From assembly GCA_016278415.1 (NCBI GenBank), contig JADQBV010000229.1, forward strand, positions 1 through 10,253: a stretch of DNA of 10,253 nt. The letters are read 5' to 3'. Positions 1 through 7,051 of this stretch are shown in pieces; the first letter of the stretch is position 1; every line of letters begins with the position of its first letter. Both the position numbers and the translations under genes were made by a program. This stretch comes from Halanaerobiales bacterium. GTDB taxonomy: Bacteria > Bacillota_F > Halanaerobiia > Halanaerobiales > DTU029. The notes below the pieces were generated by a model. The model searched no databases. It was not told the DNA's origin and saw only the letters and a program-made list of their open reading frames with translations.

Positions 1-24
1 ATGAATGAAGTAATAGCAAAATTG

Positions 25-65
25 TCGGACATTTCTCACCAACGAAAAAGGAGAAAAACCATAAA
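25..65 (+). repeat. Dispersed 41-bp repeat, copy 1
   Basis: This copy is identical over 41 bases to the reverse complement of 5738-5778 (copy 2) and matches 8320-8360 (copy 3) at 31 of 41 ungapped positions. It contains a short stem, TTTCTC (32-37) with GAGAAA (51-56), around a 13-base loop. Two of the ten differences in copy 3 fall in this stem and both keep pairing as G-U on this strand. No coding role is evident. It could be an end remnant of an insertion sequence, a MITE-like element, or a conserved 3' element; the sequence alone does not decide. Confidence 0.85.
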
Positions 66-90
66 TTTAAAATGACAAAATTAATATATT

Positions 91-123
91 AGCCAGACAT
101 TTTATACCATTGTCTGGTTTTTT
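91..123 (+). terminator. Rho-independent terminator of an upstream unit
   Basis: A CCAGACA (93-99) / TGTCTGG (111-117) stem, extendable by an A-T and a G-U pair, encloses an 11-base loop and is followed by a run of six T. It ends transcription arriving from a gene left of the window and isolates it from the peptidase operon. Confidence 0.8.
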
Positions 124-198
124 CGTGTTTTAAAGTAATTTTTGTATAAAGATTATCTCATTAAGCTAGATTATAATGAAGGAAATAAATGATATATC

Positions 199-229
199 TT
201 GAATAATACTTAATGTATTGTTTTATAAT
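199..229 (+). promoter_or_regulatory. Weak sigma-A-like promoter candidate for the peptidase-spoIIM operon
   Basis: TTGAAT (199-204) and a perfect TATAAT (224-229) are separated by 19 bases, longer than ideal. A second option is TTGTAA (236-241) with TATAAA (257-262) at 15 bases. The region is so AT-rich that chance matches are likely. A promoter is expected here because a terminator lies at 91-123 and the first operon gene starts at 301. Confidence 0.3.
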
Positions 230-300
230 TAATACTTGTAAATTTGGTAGATATAGTATAAATTAGGACTAGTACTTTTTAATATAGGGGTGAAAATAAC

Positions 301-1419
301 TTGATTAATAAAGAACGTTTACTTGATTTTTTTATGGAAATTGTTCAGATAGATAGTGTCTCAAAAGAAGAAAGAAAAATGGTAGATAGGTTAATTAAAG
401 AGCTTGAAGAGATGAATCTAGAAGTTAAGGAAGATAAGACTGCCGAACTTATCGATGGTAATGCAGGAAATTTAATATTTGATATACCTGCTGACAATAA
501 TATGCCTAAGGTACTCTTATCAGCTCACCTGGATAGAGTTGAACCTGGACGTGGCATTGAACCTACTATTCAAGATGGCTATATTGTTAGTAAAGGTGAT
601 ACTGTCTTAGCAGGTGATGACTTAATAGGTGTGGCTTGCATAATAGAGGCTATAAAGGTATTAAAAGAAAATAAGCTAAAACATAGACCTATTAGAGTTA
701 TATTTACTGTGGCTGAGGAAATTGGTTTATTAGGAGCGAAACATTTAAATCCTACAGAGTTAGATTCAATAGATTATGGATTAGTTTTTGATGTTGATGG
801 TGGTATAGGTACTGTTGTTCATCGAGCACCTAGTCAGATTAAATTTAATGCAAAAATCACAGGTAAATCAGCTCATGCGGGAATAGAACCTGCTAAGGGG
901 ATAAACGCTATAAAGATAGCTAGTTTAGCAATTTCTAATATGAAACTAGGGCAAATAGATGATAAAACAACTGCAAATATTGGAGTAATTAAGGGAGGTA
1001 GGGCTAGTAATATAGTCCCAGATATGGTAGAGTTAGAGGGTGAGGTCAGGAGTCACTCAGAGCAAAGCCTAGAAAATCAAAAAAACCATATGAAAGATTT
1101 AATTGATCGTTCCTGTAAAAAATATAAGGGTATGGTCAAATATGATATTGAGAAAGTATATTCTAGTTTTGCAATTCCTAATGGAAGTGATATAATTAAT
1201 TTTGTTGAAAATGTAATTAATGAACTGGGTATAGATTACTTTCTTACTTCAAGCGGTGGTGGTAGTGATGCGAACATATTTAACAATATCGGATTACCTA
1301 CCTTAAATTTTGGTGTTGGAATGGAAAATGTACATTCTACTAAAGAACGGGTAAAGGTAGAGAATTTATATATATTAACAAATTTGCTTCTTAATTTACT
1401 TATAGATAAGGATGCATAA
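301..1419 (+). CDS. M20-family peptidase, PepT-like
   Basis: A 372-residue zinc metallopeptidase of the M20/M25/M40 group, closest by eye to the PepT-like (tripeptidase-related) subfamily; likely a cytoplasmic di- or tripeptidase. Visible metal-site motifs are SAHLD (H76, D78), AGDD (D106), AEE (catalytic E139, metal E140), FDVDG (about D164-D166) and the C-terminal ENVHSTKERV (H345). Residues about 178-285 form the lid or dimerisation domain, with GKSAHAG at 188-194. The start is TTG at 301: AGGGGTG at 286-292 is correctly spaced and the protein then begins at the family's usual N-terminus. It is first in the operon, two bases ahead of the DUF3866 gene. The fold is clear; the exact substrate is not, and some relatives are carboxypeptidases or deacylases. 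Confidence 0.88.
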   Translation: MINKERLLDFFMEIVQIDSVSKEERKMVDRLIKELEEMNLEVKEDKTAELIDGNAGNLIFDIPADNNMPKVLLSAHLDRVEPGRGIEPTIQDGYIVSKGDTVLAGDDLIGVACIIEAIKVLKENKLKHRPIRVIFTVAEEIGLLGAKHLNPTELDSIDYGLVFDVDGGIGTVVHRAPSQIKFNAKITGKSAHAGIEPAKGINAIKIASLAISNMKLGQIDDKTTANIGVIKGGRASNIVPDMVELEGEVRSHSEQSLENQKNHMKDLIDRSCKKYKGMVKYDIEKVYSSFAIPNGSDIINFVENVINELGIDYFLTSSGGGSDANIFNNIGLPTLNFGVGMENVHSTKERVKVENLYILTNLLLNLLIDKDA

Positions 1420-1421
1420 TT

Positions 1422-2645
1422 GTGTATAATCTTTTATATGAACAAGGAGAAGTTGTAGAGATTATAAAGGAGCATAAAAAGATTACATTTTTTTGGATGA
1501 AAATACTTGGAAAAGAAAAGTGTAAGGCTGTAAACTACAATAATATTACAGGTCTTATTAAAATAGGTGACCAAGTTGTAGTAAATACAACTGCAGTTGA
1601 ATTAGGACTCGGTACAGGCGGTTATCATTTTGTTGTTTTAAATCTAAGATATCTTGATAAGAGTAGAGATAAGCTTAAGTCAGAAAGCACTCAAAAAAAG
1701 AACAGTGATTCTATTGATAAGGACGAGAGAGATAAATCTAGTTTAATAAAAAATGATATAGTAGGTACAGATAAACTAAATAAAAACTATAATAAAAAGA
1801 TTAACGATAATAGAATATATGAAGATAGTCATCAATCCAGAAATAGTGGACATATAATGAAGATGAGATATACACCTTTTCAAATTAAAACTCTTTGTGC
1901 TGAAGAACAGATGAGTCCTTATCATGATGTGATTAATGAATTTGAATCTTTAAATGAACTTCCTGTAATACTTATTCCTTTACATAGCTTGCTGGCTCCA
2001 CTGTCAATTACCTATAAAACTCTATTTCCAGACAAAAAAATAGTATATATAATGAGCGAAGGGGGAAGTCTTGCTCTTGACTTTAGTAATCTTGTAAGAA
2101 AGCTAGTTTCTGAAGGGTATATAGATAATACTATAACTTTTGGCAATGCCTTTGGAGGGGACTATGAGAGTGTTAATATTTTTTCGGCATTGGCAGTGGC
2201 AAGTGAGCTTTTAAAAGCAGACTTAATTATTGTTGGTATGGGTCCTGGAATTGTTGGAACCTCTACAAAATATGGCTTTAGTGGTGTTGAGAATGCCTTT
2301 ATAGAGAAAGCAGTAAGAATACTCAAAGGTAAATCTATTGTAGTGCCTAGGGTGAGTTTTGCTGATACAAGAAAGAGACATTTTGGTATTAGTCATCACA
2401 GTATTACACTCTTAAGTGAATTAATTACAGATTCTATTGAGATTGCATTACCCAAAAATGATTATTTAGAAAATCAAATAAATAAAGGAAATTTATTTTC
2501 TAGACATAATTTTGAGTTTTATTCCATAGATGAGGTAGAAAGGATTTTGGAAGAGTCTGGATTTAATTATAATAGCATGGGTCGCAATTTGAAAGATGAT
2601 CCATTATTTTTTATTACAGCAGGTCTGGCAGTTTATAAGGTTTGA
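1422..2645 (+). CDS. DUF3866 family protein
   Basis: A 407-residue protein I recognise as DUF3866, a family without known function found next to spoIIM/nudF-type loci in Clostridia. An N-terminal beta-rich part (1-75) has a Gly-rich turn LGLGTGGYH (61-69). The family core begins at GHIMKMRYTP (143-152) and runs to about 345, with HSLLAPL (188-194), a Gly-rich VGMGPGIVGTSTKYGFSG segment (271-288) and RKRHFGISHHS (317-327). Between these lies a hydrophilic, Lys/Asp/Ser/Asn-rich stretch (about 78-142) that looks disordered and is longer than I expect for the family. There is no signal peptide or membrane segment. It starts with GTG at 1422, after AAGGAT inside the end of the peptidase gene, so coupling is likely. 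The Gly-rich loops suggest nucleotide or phosphate binding, but that is inference. Confidence 0.82.
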   Translation: MYNLLYEQGEVVEIIKEHKKITFFWMKILGKEKCKAVNYNNITGLIKIGDQVVVNTTAVELGLGTGGYHFVVLNLRYLDKSRDKLKSESTQKKNSDSIDKDERDKSSLIKNDIVGTDKLNKNYNKKINDNRIYEDSHQSRNSGHIMKMRYTPFQIKTLCAEEQMSPYHDVINEFESLNELPVILIPLHSLLAPLSITYKTLFPDKKIVYIMSEGGSLALDFSNLVRKLVSEGYIDNTITFGNAFGGDYESVNIFSALAVASELLKADLIIVGMGPGIVGTSTKYGFSGVENAFIEKAVRILKGKSIVVPRVSFADTRKRHFGISHHSITLLSELITDSIEIALPKNDYLENQINKGNLFSRHNFEFYSIDEVERILEESGFNYNSMGRNLKDDPLFFITAGLAVYKV

Positions 2646-2666
2646 AGAGTCTGAAAGGGGATTGTT

Positions 2667-3206
2667 ATGGATCAACAGGAGAAAACTATCAATTCTAAAA
2701 AAATATTTCAAGGTAAAATTCTAAATGTTAGAGTAGATCAAGTAAAAGTTCCCAATGGAAATAAAGCCGAACGAGAGATTGTAGAACATCCCGGTGGAGT
2801 ATGTATTATAGCAACAACAAATACTAATAAAATTTTATTAGTAGAGCAATTTCGTAAACCAATAGAAGGAAATTTATTAGAATTACCTGCTGGTAAATTA
2901 GAGATAGATGAAGATCCACTAGAATGTGCCAAACGTGAACTTATTGAGGAGACTGGTTATAAGGCTGGTCTAATAGAACACCTATTTACATTTTATACTT
3001 CACCTGGTTATAGTGATGAATCCATACATCTATATGGGGCAAGTAATCTGGAGGAAGTTGGTCTAAACCCTGACGAAGATGAAATAATTATAAATCATAT
3101 GATAGATAAGAAGGAAATTATAGAAATGATTAATACAGAGAAAATTAAAGATAGTAAGACTATTGTTGGATTATTGTATTATCTGGCAGGGGATTTTAAT
3201 GTTTAA
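2667..3206 (+). CDS. nudF: ADP-ribose pyrophosphatase (Nudix hydrolase)
   Basis: A 179-residue cytoplasmic Nudix hydrolase that should split ADP-ribose into AMP and ribose 5-phosphate. The Nudix box is complete: G76, E82, R90-E91, E94-E95, G97. ADPRase-type features surround it: an NGNKAEREIVEHPG strand (30-43), VEQFRKP (59-65), LELPAGKLE (71-79) and, after the box, TSPGYSDESIHLY. Length and N-terminus (EKTINSKKIFQGKILNVRVD) resemble Bacillus subtilis NudF. The ATG at 2667 has GAAAGGGG (2653-2660) six bases upstream. Its 3' end overlaps the EndoQ-like gene by 8 bases. From memory, nudF also lies near spoIIM in Bacillus, so this is a conserved neighbourhood rather than a chance pairing. Confidence 0.9.
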   Translation: MDQQEKTINSKKIFQGKILNVRVDQVKVPNGNKAEREIVEHPGGVCIIATTNTNKILLVEQFRKPIEGNLLELPAGKLEIDEDPLECAKRELIEETGYKAGLIEHLFTFYTSPGYSDESIHLYGASNLEEVGLNPDEDEIIINHMIDKKEIIEMINTEKIKDSKTIVGLLYYLAGDFNV

Positions 3207-4383
3207 AGATTTTTTTGTAGATTTGCATATTCACATAGGTGCCGGTGAGAACGATCAACCGGTAAAAATTACTGCCTCAAAAAAATTAAATTTCGAAAAT
3301 ATACTAAAAGAGTCTCTTTACAATAAAGGCTTAAATATGGTTGGTATAATAGACTGTGCTTCACCAGTTGTGATAAAAGATATGGAGAAACTGATAAGAG
3401 ATGGTGCTATGGAAGAGCTTAAGGATGGTGGTGTTAAATTTGGTGATCTAGTTATCATTCTAGGTTCTGAGGTTGAGAGTAGGGAACAGAATGGAGGCCA
3501 GGCCCATTATCTTGCATATTTTCCTTATTTAAGAAATATAAAAGAATATAGTACAACGATGAGGCAATATATCACAAATATAAATCTTAGCTCTCAATCT
3601 ACAGGTATAGGTGCTAAGGAAATCCTTAAAATTGTAGAATATCATGGAGGTATATTAATACCTGCCCATGTATTTACTCCATATAAAAGTTTTTATGGCC
3701 GTTCCTTTGAATCCTACCATCAGGTATTTACAGATGATGAATGGGATAGAATTTTAGCAATAGAATTAGGTTTAAGTGCAGATAGTTATTTAGCTGATTA
3801 CCTATCTGAGTTAAAAGGAAAAACCTTTATAAGTAATTCGGATGCACACTCTCTTATCAAGATTGCTCGAGAGTATAACTTAATGCGTATGAAAGATTTA
3901 AATTATAAAGAATTTATACTTGCTCTTAAGGGAGAAGCGGGTAGAAAAGTTGTAAGAAACTATGGTTTAGACCCGCGATTAGGAAAATATCATAGAACAT
4001 TTTGTCCTGAATGTAATAAAAAATATTCCGTTAAGGAAGTTGTATTAAAATGTCCTCAATGTGGTGATACAAAAAACATAGTGGTAGGGGTTAAAGACCG
4101 AATTCTAGAAATCAGTAGTACGAGACGCTCTATTAGTCCTGAACATCGCGGAATATATATGCATCAGATACCTCTACGAGATATTCCTGGTATTGGTAAG
4201 AAGACGTATCAAACTTTAATAAAGACCTTTGGAACAGAAATGAATGTAATACATGGTACAAGAAAAGAAGACTTATTAAATGTGGTAAAAGATAAGATCG
4301 CAGACAGAATTATTACAGCACGTTTGGGAAAGATAGAAATTGAAGATGGCGGAGGAGGTCATTATGGTAAAGTTATGGGTTAA
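3199..4383 (+). CDS. EndoQ-like PHP-domain nuclease (COG1379/TIGR00375 type)
   Basis: A 394-residue protein of the PHP-domain family that includes endonuclease Q, which in archaea nicks DNA 5' of deaminated bases such as uracil and hypoxanthine. Candidate metal ligands are D8, H10 and H12 (VDLHIHIG), E91 (GSEVES), H103, H157 (PAHVFTP), D216 and H218 (SNSDAH). A four-cysteine zinc finger follows (C269, C272, C285, C288), then a helix-hairpin-helix-like segment IPGIGKKTYQTLIKTFG (329-345) and a C-terminal GGGGHYGK motif. An in-frame codon lies upstream at 3163, but the ATG at 3199 is preferred: AGGGGA (3188-3193) precedes it and the PHP domain starts at once. It overlaps nudF by 8 bases and the next gene by 20. 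Activity on damaged DNA is inferred from the family; bacterial members are little studied. Confidence 0.82.
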   Translation: MFKDFFVDLHIHIGAGENDQPVKITASKKLNFENILKESLYNKGLNMVGIIDCASPVVIKDMEKLIRDGAMEELKDGGVKFGDLVIILGSEVESREQNGGQAHYLAYFPYLRNIKEYSTTMRQYITNINLSSQSTGIGAKEILKIVEYHGGILIPAHVFTPYKSFYGRSFESYHQVFTDDEWDRILAIELGLSADSYLADYLSELKGKTFISNSDAHSLIKIAREYNLMRMKDLNYKEFILALKGEAGRKVVRNYGLDPRLGKYHRTFCPECNKKYSVKEVVLKCPQCGDTKNIVVGVKDRILEISSTRRSISPEHRGIYMHQIPLRDIPGIGKKTYQTLIKTFGTEMNVIHGTRKEDLLNVVKDKIADRIITARLGKIEIEDGGGGHYGKVMG

Positions 4384-5053
4384 GACTCTAGGTACAACAT
4401 ATAATGCATCTGGTGCAGCGGCTGCAGCTAGACAGGGTAATATTGTAATGATTGTCGATGTTATTGATATGTCTACAACTGCTGAAGCTGCAATTGAGGC
4501 AGGGGCTATTAGTGTATTAGGTGCTAGTCCTGATCATCATTCTGTGCCTGTTTCAGTAAATCCTGAGAAAATTGGGTATTTTGGAGGAAAGAAGGCCCTT
4601 AAATGTAATACAGGTGTTATAATTGCAGCAGAGCCTAGGTTAATCGATAAGGATAATGATAGATTAAGTGAAATACATCAGGTTACAAAGGGTGTAGAAA
4701 GGGCTGGAGCAGTTATTGAACAGGTAGTACCTAATATAGGTAGGGAAGTTGTAAAAATAACAGATTTTAAAGACAAAGTATTAATCATTGTTAGCCCCTC
4801 TGGTGGTGCAGCTTATGATGCAGCCTATAATTATGGTGCTTCCGAAGTATTAACTGGAACAGTAGCACGTACAAATGAACGAAAAGGTAGCCTAACGGCT
4901 GATGCTGCTGCAAAACGGGCAATTGAAAGTGCTTTAAAACTTAAGCGAGGGATTACTGTAGTTGCTGCAAGCTCAAATTCCATGGAAGATGTACATGGGG
5001 CCCAGTATATTTGTCAATTAATAATGAACAATGGATTTTTAAATATAAAGTAA
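4364..5053 (+). CDS. Conserved protein of unknown function, remotely ComB-like
   Basis: A 229-residue protein I do not recognise as a characterised enzyme. Residues 29-48 (MIVDVIDMSTTAEAAIEAGA) resemble the VIDVLRATTTIxxALxxGA signature of ComB (2-phosphosulfolactate phosphatase), but the motif's Arg is replaced by Asp-Met. Other features are GASPDHHSVPVSVNP (53-67), IAAEPRLIDKDNDR (87-100), VSPSGGAAYDAAYNYGASEVLTG (143-165, Gly/Ala-rich) and AASSNSMEDVHGAQ (201-214). There are no membrane segments or signal peptide, so it is likely cytoplasmic. A TTG start at 4340 is possible, but the ATG at 4364 has a strong GGAGGAGGT at 4351-4359. It overlaps the EndoQ-like gene by 20 bases, so the two are probably translated in a fixed ratio. 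Another alpha/beta hydrolase or phosphate-binding fold remains possible. Confidence 0.62.
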   Translation: MVKLWVKTLGTTYNASGAAAAARQGNIVMIVDVIDMSTTAEAAIEAGAISVLGASPDHHSVPVSVNPEKIGYFGGKKALKCNTGVIIAAEPRLIDKDNDRLSEIHQVTKGVERAGAVIEQVVPNIGREVVKITDFKDKVLIIVSPSGGAAYDAAYNYGASEVLTGTVARTNERKGSLTADAAAKRAIESALKLKRGITVVAASSNSMEDVHGAQYICQLIMNNGFLNIK

Positions 5054-5058
5054 TAGAA

Positions 5059-5088
5059 GTATATCTTGTCCTTCTGATGCATAGATAT
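5059..5088 (+). promoter_or_regulatory. Candidate sigma-E-type sporulation promoter for spoIIM
   Basis: GTATATC (5059-5065) resembles the mother-cell sigma-E -35 pattern KMATATW, and GCATAGATAT (5079-5088) resembles its -10 GCATACA-T. The spacer to CATA is 14 bases, within the known range. It sits in the only real gap of the operon, immediately before a gene that is sigma-E controlled in Bacillus. There are two -35 mismatches and one clear -10 mismatch, and no experimental support. Confidence 0.35.
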
Positions 5089-5133
5089 TAGAATATAAAA
5101 ACAGAAATCAATCCGTGTATCAGGGGGTTTAAA

Positions 5134-5736
5134 ATGAATAGATTCTTTAAGGATAGATTACCGATACTAACTTTTGTATTAGTGGTTTTTATTTTGGGAA
5201 TAAGCTTTGGTGCAATTGCTGTAAAAACTGTGGATTATAGTGTAAAGGAAAATGTATTTGATTACTTTAATAATTTTATGAAGGGGTATAATCAGATAGA
5301 GTATAGTCAAGGTAGTTTAATTGCCGAGAGTATAAAATTTAATTTAATTAATATTTTTATAATCTGGGCATTTGGATTATCAATGGTTTTAATGCCTTTA
5401 ATTTCCATACTTATATTTTTTAAGGGGTTTGTCCTTGGTTTCACTGTTGGATTTTTAGTAAGCGAATATAGTTTTAAAGGTATTTTGATTGCTGTAGCAG
5501 CTGTTTTCCCACAAAACATAATTATTATACCTATCTATATAATATCAAGTGTAATGTCCATTTATATAAGTATCAGAATATTTAAATACTATCGGGGTCA
5601 AACTAAGATTGCTTTTGAGGAATTAATGATATATTCATTAGAAATGACTGTTTTAGCAAGTATTTTATTAGTTGCATCTTTAGTAGAGACATATCTTAGT
5701 CCATTATTCTTGAAATTTTTAGTAAGATTTATTTAA
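5134..5736 (+). CDS. spoIIM: Stage II sporulation protein M
   Basis: A 200-residue polytopic membrane protein matching SpoIIM, which with SpoIID and SpoIIP forms the complex that remodels septal peptidoglycan during forespore engulfment. Hydrophobic segments are visible at about 9-30, 68-96, 98-110, 115-147 and 168-186. After the first helix comes an extracytoplasmic loop (31-66). The family-like FKGFVLGFTVGFLVS (96-110), AVFPQNIIIIP (123-133) and terminal VETYLSP (184-190) are present. Length is close to that of Bacillus SpoIIM (about 215). The ATG at 5134 follows a GGGGG at 5123-5127. It lies 80 bases after the ComB-like gene, probably with its own sporulation promoter. The stop is one base from repeat copy 2; no intrinsic terminator and no xerD follow, although xerD often sits downstream in other Firmicutes. 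Confidence 0.9.
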   Translation: MNRFFKDRLPILTFVLVVFILGISFGAIAVKTVDYSVKENVFDYFNNFMKGYNQIEYSQGSLIAESIKFNLINIFIIWAFGLSMVLMPLISILIFFKGFVLGFTVGFLVSEYSFKGILIAVAAVFPQNIIIIPIYIISSVMSIYISIRIFKYYRGQTKIAFEELMIYSLEMTVLASILLVASLVETYLSPLFLKFLVRFI

Positions 5737-5737
5737 T

Positions 5738-5778
5738 TTTATGGTTTTTCTCCTTTTTCGTTGGTGAGAAATGTCCGA
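5738..5778 (-). repeat. Dispersed 41-bp repeat, copy 2 (inverted)
   Basis: This is the perfect reverse complement of 25-65. Weaker similarity to copy 3 continues on its outer side to about 5810, roughly 24 of 36 positions against 8289-8324 with one gap, so the full element may be about 75 bp. It begins one base after the spoIIM stop codon. Flanks outside copies 1 and 2 do not form a matching target-site duplication. Confidence 0.85.
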
Positions 5779-5828
5779 AATATCTGGGGTTTATTATAAA
5801 CATTATGGTGATTAAACAATATATTAAC

Positions 5829-5856
5829 TTGAAAATAATTTTCTATATGTTATACT
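5829..5856 (+). promoter_or_regulatory. Sigma-A promoter with extended -10 for the aldo/keto reductase
   Basis: TTGAAA (5829-5834) and TATACT (5851-5856) are 16 bases apart, and TGT directly before the -10 makes an extended -10. Transcription would start near 5862, leaving a leader of about 35 bases with AAAGGAG at 5879-5885. Confidence 0.6.
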
Positions 5857-5896
5857 AATAATAGTAATAAATACTAATAAAGGAGTGATTGTACTA

Positions 5897-6844
5897 ATGA
5901 AATATAGAAATTTAGGGAAAAGTGGTTTAAAAGTTAGTGAAATTAGCCTTGGTAGTTGGCTTACATATGGTAATTCTGTTGAGAAAGAACGAGCTGTTAA
6001 GACTATCGATAAGGCATATGACCTAGGTATCAATTCTTTTGATACTGCTAATGTATATGCGACAGGTGCAGCAGAAAAAATTGTAGGTCCTGCATTAAAT
6101 AATTACCCTCGTGAATCGTATGTATTAGCTACAAAGGCATATTGGCCGATGGGTGATGGACCAAATGATAAAGGTTTGTCTCGAAAACATGTATATGAAC
6201 AAGTGCATAAAAGTTTAAAAAGGTTGAATCATGATTATGTAGATATTTTTTACTGTCATCGTTTTGACCAGAATACACCACTAGAAGAGACATTACGGAC
6301 AATTGACGATTTAGTACGTCAGGGAAAGATATTATATGCTGGTGTTAGTGAATGGGCTGCTCATCAAATTGTAGAGGGTTTAAGAGTACAGGATAAGTAC
6401 TTATTAGATCATATTGTAGTAAACCAGCCTATTTATAATATGTTTAATAGATACATTGAAGACAATGTTGTTCCTACTATACAGAATAATGGAATGGGAT
6501 TAATAGTATTTTCTCCATTAGCTCAAGGCTTATTAACAGGTAAATATAGAAAAGATCAGGAAATTCCAGAAGACAGCCGAGCAGCAGACCCATCTTCAAA
6601 TACCTGGATTAAAGATATGCTCAATGATACTAATCTTGAAAAGGTTGAAAAGCTTATAAATATTGCAGATAAATTAAACATCTCAATGCCTCAGTTGGCT
6701 TTGGCCTGGATATTACATCAACCAGGAATTACCAGTGCCCTGATAGGTGCCAGTAAACCAGAACAGGTTGAAGAAAATGTTAAGGCTGTGGATGTAGAAT
6801 TATCTGATGATATCTTAGATAATATTGATGAGATTATGGCTTAG
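5897..6844 (+). CDS. Aldo/keto reductase (potassium-channel beta-subunit-like subfamily)
   Basis: A 315-residue NAD(P)H-dependent oxidoreductase with a TIM-barrel fold. The catalytic tetrad is intact: D49 and Y54 (DTANVY), K80 (ATKAYWP) and H121 (YCHRFD). The cofactor-binding signatures FSPLAQGLLTGKY (205-217) and IGASKPEQVEENV (283-295) are present. The N-terminus MKYRNLGKSGLKVSEISLG and YVDIFYCHRFD are typical of the Kv-beta/YghZ-like branch. A GTG at 5885 is in frame but overlaps the AAAGGAG ribosome-binding site, so the ATG at 5897 is the real start. It forms a one-gene unit, with a strong promoter candidate before it and a hairpin at 6914-6940 after it. The physiological substrate (aldehyde, methylglyoxal or sugar) cannot be read from sequence. 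Confidence 0.9.
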   Translation: MKYRNLGKSGLKVSEISLGSWLTYGNSVEKERAVKTIDKAYDLGINSFDTANVYATGAAEKIVGPALNNYPRESYVLATKAYWPMGDGPNDKGLSRKHVYEQVHKSLKRLNHDYVDIFYCHRFDQNTPLEETLRTIDDLVRQGKILYAGVSEWAAHQIVEGLRVQDKYLLDHIVVNQPIYNMFNRYIEDNVVPTIQNNGMGLIVFSPLAQGLLTGKYRKDQEIPEDSRAADPSSNTWIKDMLNDTNLEKVEKLINIADKLNISMPQLALAWILHQPGITSALIGASKPEQVEENVKAVDVELSDDILDNIDEIMA

Positions 6845-6913
6845 GGTTTAAATAGGAAAAGATTTCAGATGAAGTTTTTTCAATTGTATAGCCACATTTA
6901 TTAAGAAACTTAT

Positions 6914-6944
6914 AATCCCCCATATATTTTATGGGGGATTTAAA
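6914..6944 (+). terminator. Hairpin terminator after the aldo/keto reductase
   Basis: AATCCCCCAT (6914-6923) pairs perfectly with ATGGGGGATT (6931-6940) around a 7-base A/T loop. The stem is strong but the following T tract is poor (TTT, then AAAT), so termination may be inefficient. It could act in both directions. Confidence 0.6.
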
Positions 6945-6962
6945 TATACTTACTGATATTGC

Positions 6963-6991
6963 TAGAACGATAATTTAGAATATGTTATAAT
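6963..6991 (+). promoter_or_regulatory. Extended -10 promoter for the M29 aminopeptidase
   Basis: A perfect TATAAT at 6986-6991 is preceded by TGT (6983-6985), an extended -10. The hexamer 17 bases upstream, TAGAAC (6963-6968), is a poor -35, as tolerated with an extended -10. The leader before the ATG at 7052 would be about 55 bases. Confidence 0.5.
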
Positions 6992-7051
6992 AGGAGATAA
7001 ATAATTACATAATATTAGTGTTTTGTTAAAATAATTTTTAGGAGTGGTATA

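Noticed and set aside
1..75. Open frame from the first base to a TGA at 73-75 (24 codons), possibly the tail or start of a gene.
   Set aside because: It is mostly the 41-bp repeat, and differences between repeat copies are not concentrated at third codon positions in this frame. No upstream sequence is available to judge a start or ribosome-binding site.
178..206. Mini-ORF (ATG at 189, five codons) after GAAGGAAAT as a leader peptide.
   Set aside because: Too short and featureless to distinguish from chance in AT-rich sequence; no attenuator follows it.
2738..2932. 64-codon minus-strand open frame inside the Nudix gene.
   Set aside because: Shadow of a well-supported gene; no ribosome-binding site or family resemblance.
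5307..5519. 70-codon minus-strand open frame within spoIIM.
   Set aside because: Antisense shadow of the membrane protein gene with no independent coding support.
25..5778. Composite transposon bounded by the inverted 41-bp repeats.
   Set aside because: No transposase lies inside, flanking bases show no target-site duplication, and the enclosed genes look like a conserved housekeeping cluster.
5824..6033. 69-codon minus-strand open frame over the reductase promoter and start.
   Set aside because: Overlaps a clear promoter and start on the other strand and resembles no family.
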